A stretch of DNA of 62,897 nt, taken from the NCBI GenBank assembly GCA_947165145.1, contig CAMUZG010000012.1, forward strand, positions 1-62,897, written 5' to 3'. Source of the DNA: an uncultured Selenomonadales bacterium. Its GTDB lineage: Bacteria; Bacillota; Negativicutes; Selenomonadales; Selenomonadaceae. This document shows, one piece after another, positions 1-5,759 of this stretch; position 1 is the stretch's first letter; every line of letters starts with the position of its first letter. A program made the translations under genes and the position numbers. The notes beneath the pieces are model-generated. The model made no database searches. It was not told where the DNA came from and worked only from the letters and a program-made list of their open reading frames with translations.

Positions 1-1
1 G

Positions 2-91
2 CTTGCGCCGCTGATTGTCCACAACGACGACAATTCTTACACCGACGAGATTTATGAAATTTACAACGAACATCTTGAACGCGGTGATTGA
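2..91 (+). CDS. C-terminal fragment, possibly TrmN6-type tRNA methyltransferase (cut by window edge)
   Basis: An open frame enters from the left edge and ends at a TGA at 89-91, leaving only the last 29 residues. The tail (PLIVHNDDNSYT, then an EIYEIYNE run) resembles the C-terminus of tRNA1(Val) A37 N6-methyltransferases of the YabB/TrmN6 family as I remember them. No catalytic motif is visible, so this is a weak family guess. The same tail is duplicated in the same frame 138 bases downstream. Confidence 0.4.
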   Translation, partial: LAPLIVHNDDNSYTDEIYEIYNEHLERGD

Positions 92-114
92 CTTAGACCG
101 CTGAAACGTTTAAT

Positions 115-144
115 CGCGACCGCTGGGTCAAGCGTCACGCTTGC
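115..144 (+). repeat. 30-nt dispersed repeat, copy 1
   Basis: This 30-nt unit recurs at 2238-2267 with one mismatch, and in a diverged reverse form at 7818-7854. It contains the small perfect hairpin CAAGCG-tca-CGCTTG. All three copies lie just beyond the 3' ends of genes. Confidence 0.7.
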
Positions 145-223
145 GCCGCTGATTGTCCACAACGACGACAATTCTTACACCGACGAGATTTATAGGATTT
201 ACAACGAACAACTCACAGAATAA
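139..223 (+). pseudogene. Duplicated gene tail
   Basis: Bases 139-210 repeat bases 1-72 almost exactly. In the same frame the segment encodes a second copy of the C-terminal tail of the preceding gene (residues 1-18 of the copy are identical), ending in TAA at 221-223. There is no start codon or ribosome binding site, and the upstream gene already stops at 91. It is therefore an untranslated duplicate, probably left by recombination. A terminator follows at 240. Confidence 0.6.
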
Positions 224-239
224 ATACGACCGTAACGAA

Positions 240-275
240 AAGACCGCGCTCCGATTGGAACACGGTCTTATTATT
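240..275 (+). terminator. Bidirectional hairpin terminator between gene tail and tRNA-Ser
   Basis: AAGACCG (240-246) pairs with CGGTCTT (263-269). It is followed by an AT-rich stretch on the plus strand and by TTCGTT on the minus strand. It can end both the incoming plus-strand gene and the minus-strand tRNA-Ser. Confidence 0.6.
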
Positions 276-284
276 TGCGATTTA

Positions 285-373
285 TGGCGGAGGGGGTGGG
301 ATTCGAACCCACGGTGGCTTTTGACCACACTTGATTTCGAGTCAAGCACCTTCAACCGCTCGGACACCTCTCC
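285..373 (-). tRNA. tRNA-Ser (anticodon CGA)
   Basis: Read on the minus strand this folds as a class II tRNA with an 89-nt gene including encoded CCA, G73 and a long variable arm. The anticodon loop CTCGAAA sits on a CTTGA/TCAAG stem and the T-arm is GTGGG-TTCGAAT-CCCAC. The anticodon CGA decodes UCG. The acceptor stem has an apparent A5-C68 mismatch; the other six pairs are canonical. Confidence 0.93.
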
Positions 374-465
374 GCAACGCGTGCAATGTTATCACGCAAA
401 AAATTTTCTGTCAAGTTTGTTTGTTAGTTTCAATCCTCGCGGTTGTGTCCGCGCAATTCATTGGA

Positions 466-1011
466 TTATTTGCCGAAGTAACGTTTCAGCAGACCTGCGA
501 AAGCTTTGCCGTGACGAGCTTCATCGCGTGCCATTTCGTGAACGGTGTCGTGAATTGCGTCGAGATTGAGAGCTTTGGCACGTTTTGCAAGATCCGTTTT
601 GCCGGCAGTAGCACCGTTTTCAGCCTCAACACGCATTTGCAGATTTTTCTCCGTGCTGTCAGTGAGAACTTCGCCAAGCAACTCCGCGAATTTGGCAGCA
701 TGTTCAGCTTCTTCTAAAGCGGCACGACGCCAGTATTCGCCGATTTCGGGATAGCCTTCGCGATAGGCAACGCGAGCCATAGCAAGATACATGCCGACTT
801 CCATGCATTCGCCGTTGAAATTTGCGCGAAGATCTTTCATGATGTCTTCGGGTGCACCCTGTGCGACGCCTACGACGTGTTCAGCAGCCCAAGTCATTTC
901 GCCAGCCTGTTTGGTGAATTTTTCGGCGGGAGCTTTGCAAATCGGGCACTCAATCGGCGGCTCGTCGCCTTCGTAAACGTAACCGCAGACACTGCATACA
1001 TACTTAGCCAT
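466..1011 (-). CDS. Rubrerythrin with N-terminal rubredoxin domain
   Basis: A 181-residue peroxide-reducing iron protein of anaerobes. Residues 6-9 (CSVC) and 22-25 (CPIC) form an N-terminal rubredoxin site. The rest is a ferritin-like diiron domain with EEAEHA near the middle and a DEARHG motif near the C-terminus. Classical rubrerythrins carry rubredoxin at the C-terminus, so this is the reverse arrangement known from clostridia. The start is the ATG at 1011, with GGAGG eight bases upstream; the longer frame to 1026 has no ribosome binding site. It has its own strong promoter and is probably monocistronic. Expected role: cytosolic NAD(P)H-dependent peroxide or oxygen detoxification. Confidence 0.92.
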   Translation of the reverse strand: MAKYVCSVCGYVYEGDEPPIECPICKAPAEKFTKQAGEMTWAAEHVVGVAQGAPEDIMKDLRANFNGECMEVGMYLAMARVAYREGYPEIGEYWRRAALEEAEHAAKFAELLGEVLTDSTEKNLQMRVEAENGATAGKTDLAKRAKALNLDAIHDTVHEMARDEARHGKAFAGLLKRYFGK

Positions 1012-1057
1012 AATTAAAACCTCCAAAATAAAACTTTTAAGTCATACGCTTATGCGG

Positions 1058-1086
1058 ATTATAGCACAGAGAAAATTTTTTGGCAA
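1058..1086 (-). promoter_or_regulatory. Promoter of the rubrerythrin gene
   Basis: On the minus strand TTGCCA (1081-1086) and TATAAT (1058-1063, preceded by TGC) are separated by 17 bases. This is a near-consensus vegetative promoter 46 bases upstream of the ATG. Confidence 0.8.
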
Positions 1087-1104
1087 CGTGACGGTTCAAG
1101 CGAT

Positions 1105-1482
1105 TTAGCGACGCCGACGCCGACCGCGACGTTGATTGCGCCAATCTTCTTCTTCATCGTTCTGCACGGGAACGGGTTTGGGCTTTTTGTTCAAGACGTA
1201 AAGTCCGCCGACGATTAAAATATCCAGCACGAACAGCACGATAATTGAGTAGGTGCTGTCGGATTCGGCTTTCGACCTGTCCTCGTAAGTCGTGAGCGAA
1301 TTTTTCGATGCGCCGACGTATTTTGTCCAAAAGCTTTCGAGTTTGCCGACGCCCGTTCTTTGCGAAATGCCCGCGTCGTAGGAAGCAATCGACATTGTGT
1401 TCGAGTTGACGCGCAGGACGAGATAAATGTTCGACAGAATCATGAAAACGATTAGAGCGATTGAAATATGTTTCTTCGACAT
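1105..1482 (-). CDS. Small two-helix membrane protein, unknown function
   Basis: A 125-residue protein I do not recognise. A hydrophobic segment at about residues 7-25 could be a signal anchor, and a second one lies at about 80-97. The loop between is about 55 residues and rich in Ser, Lys and Asp. The C-terminal tail is cytosolic by the positive-inside rule, starting with prolines and acidic residues and ending in an arginine cluster (RRGRRRRR). AGGAG lies eight bases before the ATG. It begins 15 bases after the ung stop, so it is probably co-transcribed with ung. Confidence 0.7.
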   Translation of the reverse strand: MSKKHISIALIVFMILSNIYLVLRVNSNTMSIASYDAGISQRTGVGKLESFWTKYVGASKNSLTTYEDRSKAESDSTYSIIVLFVLDILIVGGLYVLNKKPKPVPVQNDEEEDWRNQRRGRRRRR

Positions 1483-1497
1483 GAGAACGGCTCCTTT

Positions 1498-2175
1498 CTA
1501 CAAGTTCGGAATTTGCCAATCGATAGGAGTTTCGCCGATTGATTCAAGGAATTTGTTCACGCGCGAAAATGGTCGACTGCCGAAGAAGCCGCCGCTTGCC
1601 GACAACGGACTTGGGTGCGCCGATTCGACAATCAGATGACGCGAATTCGTTATCATCGATTTTTTGCGACGAGCAGGATTGCCCCACAAGATAAACGCCA
1701 GCGGTCGTTCGTGGTCGTTGAGCAGGCTGATAATTTTGTCGGTGAAAATTTCCCAGCCGTGTCCGCGATGTGAGTTCGCCGCGTGTGCTCTGACCGTCAA
1801 GACCGTGTTCAACAGCAAAACGCCTTGGTCAGCCCACGGTTTGAGGCAACCATTGTTCGGGACGGTACAGCCCAAATCGTCACGCAGTTCCTTGAAAATG
1901 TTCATCAACGACGGCGGCGGCGGCACGTTCGGCAAAACAGAAAAACTTAGCCCGTGAGCTTGTCCTGGTTCGTGATAAGGATCTTGCCCCAAAATGACGA
2001 CCTTTGTTGCCGCGTAGCTCGTGAAGTGTAGCGCGTTGAAGATGTCGTACATGTTCGGGAAAATTTGTTTCGTGCTGTACTCGTCAATCAAAAATTGCCG
2101 CAGTTCCCGATAATACGGCTCGTTCAGCTCGGCGTCCAACAGCTCCGCCCAATCGTTTCTAAAAATTTTTCTCAT
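1498..2175 (-). CDS. ung: Uracil-DNA glycosylase (family 1)
   Basis: Removes uracil from DNA as the first step of base excision repair. The 225-residue protein has the catalytic water-activating motif GQDPYH at about residue 62, the uracil-binding [10 protein letters not shown] strand, and the C-terminal HPSPLSA loop that inserts into the minor groove. Length matches the family. The ATG at 2175 has GGAG eight bases upstream; an in-frame ATG at 2196 lacks a site. It lies downstream of the folate genes in the same direction, separated by the 30-nt repeat. Confidence 0.96.
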   Translation of the reverse strand: MRKIFRNDWAELLDAELNEPYYRELRQFLIDEYSTKQIFPNMYDIFNALHFTSYAATKVVILGQDPYHEPGQAHGLSFSVLPNVPPPPSLMNIFKELRDDLGCTVPNNGCLKPWADQGVLLLNTVLTVRAHAANSHRGHGWEIFTDKIISLLNDHERPLAFILWGNPARRKKSMITNSRHLIVESAHPSPLSASGGFFGSRPFSRVNKFLESIGETPIDWQIPNL

Positions 2176-2237
2176 GAAATTATCTCCGTTAATCATTTAA
2201 GCGCGGCGACTGGCTTAAAATTATCGTAACGTCACGG

Positions 2238-2267
2238 CGCGACCGTTGGGTCAAGCGTCACGCTTGC
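2238..2267 (+). repeat. 30-nt dispersed repeat, copy 2
   Basis: This is identical to 115-144 except for one base. It abuts the stop codon of the folK-folA fusion (TGA, 2268-2270 on the minus strand) and separates that gene from ung. Confidence 0.7.
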
Positions 2268-3182
2268 TCATCGCGAATATCTCCTAAACTCGAAGCCGTC
2301 AAAAATTTTCACGTCTCGCAAAATGAATTCGTCAACGTTCGGAAATAAAACGTCGGCTTGAACTTCGGCGTCGACGACCGTCAAAAAAATTTTCGTCGCG
2401 TAGGGAATGAGTTCGCTAAAAATTTCCGAGCCGCCAATAACAAAATTTTCTTCCGCAATGTTGAGCGTGTTAAAAAGTTCTTCAAGACTGCCGACAACTT
2501 CCGCGCCAAAAATTTTTTTCGTCGAACGGCTCAAAATGATATTTCTGCGACCGTCAAGCGGTTGAGCGTTCGGAAAAGTTTCAAGCGTCTTGCGCCCGAA
2601 AATTATCGTGTGTCCCAATGTGAGGCGACGGAAATTTTTCAAGTCGGCAGGGATTCTGAACAGCAACTTGCCGTTCATGCCAAGCCCAAAATTTTTGTCG
2701 ACGCACGCAATCAGCTTGAAGTTGAAATCAATCGGCGAACCGTTGACGCGTGAAATTTTTTCGCCGTGAAGTTTGCATTTGAGCGCGGGGAAAATTTCTT
2801 TCAGTGGAATCAACGCGAAGTCCCGCTCGAATAAAAATTTGTGCGGCACCGTCAATCGCTCCGAAGAAATTTCGCGTCCTTCAATCAGCAAGATGTCTAG
2901 GTCAAGCGTGCGTGCGCCCCAATGTTTGCGGCGAACTCGTCCGAATTCAAATTCAATGCGTTGCAGTTCGTCAAGCAGTTCAAGCGGCTCAAGTTCGGTT
3001 GAAATTTTTATCGCGGCGTTGAGGAAGTTTGGCTGGTCGACGACGCCCCACGGCTCCGTTTCATAAAACGACGACACCCGCAACAATTTGCCTGTGGGAA
3101 TATTTTTGACGCGTTCAATTGCCCGCCGCAATGTCTGCTGACGTTCGCCAAGATTGCTGCCTAATCCGACGTAACAAATCAC
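2268..3182 (-). CDS. folK: Bifunctional HPPK-DHFR fusion (FolK-FolA)
   Basis: A 304-residue fusion of two folate enzymes. Residues 1 to about 150 are 6-hydroxymethyl-7,8-dihydropterin pyrophosphokinase, with the N-terminal YVGLGSNLG, ETEPWG and RTLDLDILL motifs. Residues from about 155 are dihydrofolate reductase, with the active-site acid in IPADLKNF, the NADPH-binding FGRKTLE turn and the late IGGSEIF motif. The usual LPW before the DHFR acid is LLF here. HPPK acts before dihydropteroate synthase and DHFR acts at the end, so the fusion joins non-consecutive steps. Its start overlaps the folB stop by four bases, indicating translational coupling. Confidence 0.9.
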   Translation of the reverse strand: MICYVGLGSNLGERQQTLRRAIERVKNIPTGKLLRVSSFYETEPWGVVDQPNFLNAAIKISTELEPLELLDELQRIEFEFGRVRRKHWGARTLDLDILLIEGREISSERLTVPHKFLFERDFALIPLKEIFPALKCKLHGEKISRVNGSPIDFNFKLIACVDKNFGLGMNGKLLFRIPADLKNFRRLTLGHTIIFGRKTLETFPNAQPLDGRRNIILSRSTKKIFGAEVVGSLEELFNTLNIAEENFVIGGSEIFSELIPYATKIFLTVVDAEVQADVLFPNVDEFILRDVKIFDGFEFRRYSR

Positions 3183-3547
3183 CTTGAGTGTCTCCGAAAG
3201 ATTTCGACAGCTACGCCCGCAAATTTTTCACCGATTGGCGGATTCGGCTTGTGCAACGTGATTTTGACGCCGTCAAGGAGCATGTAGCGTCGCAGAAGAA
3301 AATCAGCAATTTCCTGCGCGACAGTCTCAATCAGATTGCGTGACGTGCCCTCGACGATTTTTCTGATGTCGGCAAGAACCGTAGCGTAATCAATCGTGTC
3401 GCCAAGATCGTCGCTTTTCGCCGCCTGCGTCAAGTCAAGAAAAAGTTCCGCGTCGACGACAAAGGGTTGCGCATGTTTACGTTCCGCTTCGGAACAACCG
3501 TGTCGCCCCGAAACTTCAAACCCCGTCAGAATAATTTTATCAGCCAT
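3179..3547 (-). CDS. folB: Dihydroneopterin aldolase
   Basis: Converts dihydroneopterin to 6-hydroxymethyl-dihydropterin and glycolaldehyde. The 122-residue length is typical. The pterin-binding Glu lies in the GCSEAER region, and the catalytic Lys in the C-terminal LHKPNPP motif. I chose the ATG at 3547, ten bases after GGAGG; a TTG at 3556 is too close to that site. It sits five bases after folP and overlaps folK-folA by four, so all three are one operon. Confidence 0.93.
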   Translation of the reverse strand: MADKIILTGFEVSGRHGCSEAERKHAQPFVVDAELFLDLTQAAKSDDLGDTIDYATVLADIRKIVEGTSRNLIETVAQEIADFLLRRYMLLDGVKITLHKPNPPIGEKFAGVAVEIFRRHSR

Positions 3548-3552
3548 AAAAA

Positions 3553-4374
3553 TCAAACCTCCTTTAATGAATCAATCATCTTGCACATACGCGAAATCAT
3601 CTTGACGTTGTGGACGCGCACAATGTCGACGCCGCGTTCAATCGCATGAACACAGAGCGCACCGGTCGCTTCGTCGCGTTCATCAACTTCAAAGCCCGTC
3701 GCGTAGCCGATAACGCTTTTTCGACTGACACCGAGCATCAAAAAATTTTCCCGCCCGTCAAAAGTTTTGAGTTCATTCAGGCGGCGCAGGACAGTCAAAT
3801 TTTCTTCTTGCGTCTTGCCGAAACCGATACCAGGGTCGAAAATGATTTGTGACGCGTCGAAGCCGTGAGCCTCACAATTCGCCAACGTCCGCTTAAAAAA
3901 TTTTTTCACGTCGCAGATAATGTCGCACTTGCAACATCTCTCGAAATGTCCCGCAATGACGGGCGCGCCGAATTTTTTTGCAACGTCAATCATGCGCAGG
4001 TCTTCCAAGCCGTGAACGTCGTTGATTATGTCCGCACCGAGTTCGAGAGCCTGCGCGGCAACTTCGGGCTTGTAAGTGTCGATTGAAATCGGCACACCGA
4101 AATTTCTCAACGCGGGCAAAATATTTTCGAGTCGGGCAAATTCTTCGGCTGCGTCAACAAGCGTGGCGTTCGGGCGAGTGGATTCCGCGCCGACGTCGAT
4201 GATGTCCGCGCCGTCCGCGATAAGTTCTGCCGCATGATTCGTTGCCGCATCTACCGAAAGAAATTTCCCGCCGTCAGAAAATGAATCGGGCGTTACGTTC
4301 AAAATGCCCATCACCAAAGTTTTTGCGCCGACCGTGAGCTTACGACCGCCGCGCAGATTAAAAATTTTTTCCAT
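3553..4374 (-). CDS. folP: Dihydropteroate synthase
   Basis: Condenses hydroxymethyl-dihydropterin pyrophosphate with p-aminobenzoate; this is the sulfonamide target. The 273-residue TIM barrel shows the MGILNVTPDSFSDGG signature at about residues 22-36, the second signature region around GADIIDVGAESTRP, and a C-terminal RVHNV strand. GAGGAGGT lies six bases before the ATG. It is first of the folP-folB-folKA run and 12 bases downstream of cobK, with which it may be co-transcribed. Confidence 0.95.
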   Translation of the reverse strand: MEKIFNLRGGRKLTVGAKTLVMGILNVTPDSFSDGGKFLSVDAATNHAAELIADGADIIDVGAESTRPNATLVDAAEEFARLENILPALRNFGVPISIDTYKPEVAAQALELGADIINDVHGLEDLRMIDVAKKFGAPVIAGHFERCCKCDIICDVKKFFKRTLANCEAHGFDASQIIFDPGIGFGKTQEENLTVLRRLNELKTFDGRENFLMLGVSRKSVIGYATGFEVDERDEATGALCVHAIERGVDIVRVHNVKMISRMCKMIDSLKEV

Positions 4375-4386
4375 GAGTACACCTCC

Positions 4387-5142
4387 TCAACCGATGAACT
4401 TCAGCACGTCGTCGAATGTCGTTGCGATGTTCGGATAAAAAATTTTCGGGCGATTAATCATTACGATGGGCAAATTCAAAATCTCCGCCGCCGCCAATTT
4501 CGTATCTGCACCGCCGATTTGTCCGCTGTTCTTCGTGACGATGACTTCAGCCGCCGCTTGCCGAAAAAGTTCGACGTTGAGCGCGACGGAAAACGGTCCT
4601 TGCATGGCGACGATTTGTTTCGGCGACAAACCGAGTGCCTCACATTGCGCGATAACTTCGGCTGTCGGCAACACGCGAACGGTCAAGTTGCAATCGCTGA
4701 GCCTGTCGACGAAAATTTTCAAATTGCGGCTGCCCGTCGTGAGAAAAATATTTTTGCCGAGCTCCGACGCTTTGTCCGCCGCTGATTCGTAGCTGTCGAC
4801 ATTGAAAATTTTTTCGTAGTTCGGCGCGACTTGAGCGCGTTCATAGCGGACGTAGGCAATCTGCGCGGACTTTGCGGCGTCAATGGCGTTGACGGAAACA
4901 TTTTGTGCGTAGGGGTGACTGGCGTCGACGAGGCAATCGAAATACCCCGCGAGCAAAATTTTTTCCAAGTCGTTGCGGTTGAGCGGCTTGTCATTGATTT
5001 TGATGTCCGCGCAGTTCTGCAGGAGTTTTCTGCCGTAATCGCTGACGACGGAGGCAGTCACGTCGAAATTGCGCTGTACAAGAAATTCGGCTAGTTTGCG
5101 ACCGTCTTCCGTGCCCGCGAGCAGAAAAATTTTTTTGCTCAT
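4387..5142 (-). CDS. cobK: Precorrin-6A reductase (CobK/CbiJ)
   Basis: NAD(P)H-dependent reduction of the corrin macrocycle in cobalamin biosynthesis. The 251-residue protein has an N-terminal nucleotide-binding start (LLAGTEDGR), the family motif DASHPYA at about residue 79, and the second-domain TTGSRNL and KNSGQIGG motifs. The ATG at 5142 follows an AGGTG sequence; earlier in-frame GTG and ATG codons lie inside that site. It is divergent from the SpeD-like gene. The tandem CobT-like gene is also nearby, but no other corrin-ring genes are in the window. Confidence 0.92.
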   Translation of the reverse strand: MSKKIFLLAGTEDGRKLAEFLVQRNFDVTASVVSDYGRKLLQNCADIKINDKPLNRNDLEKILLAGYFDCLVDASHPYAQNVSVNAIDAAKSAQIAYVRYERAQVAPNYEKIFNVDSYESAADKASELGKNIFLTTGSRNLKIFVDRLSDCNLTVRVLPTAEVIAQCEALGLSPKQIVAMQGPFSVALNVELFRQAAAEVIVTKNSGQIGGADTKLAAAEILNLPIVMINRPKIFYPNIATTFDDVLKFIG

Positions 5143-5203
5143 CAACATCACCTGCCGTGAAAAATTTTTCGGGCTTACAAAAAAACAACGCGGTTAAATT
5201 TCT

Positions 5204-5232
5204 TTGCGGTATTCGACGATACCTGCTATAAT
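5204..5232 (+). promoter_or_regulatory. Promoter of the SpeD-like gene
   Basis: TTGCGG (5204-5209), a 17-base spacer, then TATAAT (5227-5232) preceded by TGC as an extended -10. It is followed by AAGGAGG five bases before the ATG at 5269. Confidence 0.7.
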
Positions 5233-5268
5233 CAACCGCCGAATAAAAAAATTTTTAAGGAGGACATC

Positions 5269-5712
5269 ATGAAGATATTGGCACGTCAAATGACATTGGA
5301 TATGTACAACTGCGACACGAGCCGCTTGGGCAATGTCGACACGATAAAGGACACGTTGAAAAGCGTTGTGGGCAGCGAACCGCGACTGAGTGCCGAAGCA
5401 ATCGACGAAGGGCACAGTTCGATTGTCGGCGTGTTCTCCGAAGGTCATATCGCTTTGCACGTCTACAAAGAATTGCGCTACGTCGCGGTAGATATTTTCA
5501 CTTGCACCGACTCGGAAGACCCCGAAGAGCTTTCAAAAGTTCTGCGGCATTTTTTCCGCCCCGATAAAACGAAGTCAACGTTACTCAAGCGCGGCGATTT
5601 CGGCTTGGAACGCGAAGTCAAACCGCAAATTAAAGTTCGTGTTGCCCCGCTCCGTCGCGTGAAAAATGCTGGTGCCAAAGTCGTCAGCAGACTTGTTCGC
5701 CGCGGGAAGTAA
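5269..5712 (+). CDS. SpeD/AdoMet decarboxylase-like protein lacking the pyruvoyl serine
   Basis: The 147-residue sequence aligns by eye with bacterial S-adenosylmethionine decarboxylase over residues 50-80, including the active-site His (ALH, residue 64) and the Cys in DIFTC (residue 79). The proenzyme normally cleaves itself between Glu and Ser in an ESH motif to make the pyruvoyl cofactor. Here the motif reads SEGH, with Gly at residue 59 (codon 5443-5445). By known chemistry this protein should not self-process. It may be a structural paralog, a regulator, or a protein with another function. The C-terminal 35 residues are basic. The tandem CobT-like gene follows 47 bases downstream. Confidence 0.72.
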   Translation: MKILARQMTLDMYNCDTSRLGNVDTIKDTLKSVVGSEPRLSAEAIDEGHSSIVGVFSEGHIALHVYKELRYVAVDIFTCTDSEDPEELSKVLRHFFRPDKTKSTLLKRGDFGLEREVKPQIKVRVAPLRRVKNAGAKVVSRLVRRGK

Positions 5713-5745
5713 CAATTTGGAATTAGGAATGTGGAATTGATAACC
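5713..5745 (+). repeat. Heptamer (TTAGGAA) intergenic repeat, site 1
   Basis: A short run of AATTAGGAATGTGGAATT-like units lies right after the SpeD-like stop codon. It belongs to the same family as sites near 26750, 33200, 37570, 48700, 49320 and 54210. Confidence 0.6.
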
Positions 5746-5759
5746 AAAGGAGAAATTAA

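Noticed and set aside
5143-5268. Cobalamin riboswitch ahead of cobK or the SpeD/CobT-like genes
   Set aside because: The divergent gap is only about 126 bases and shows no B12-box-like sequence or the large fold required.
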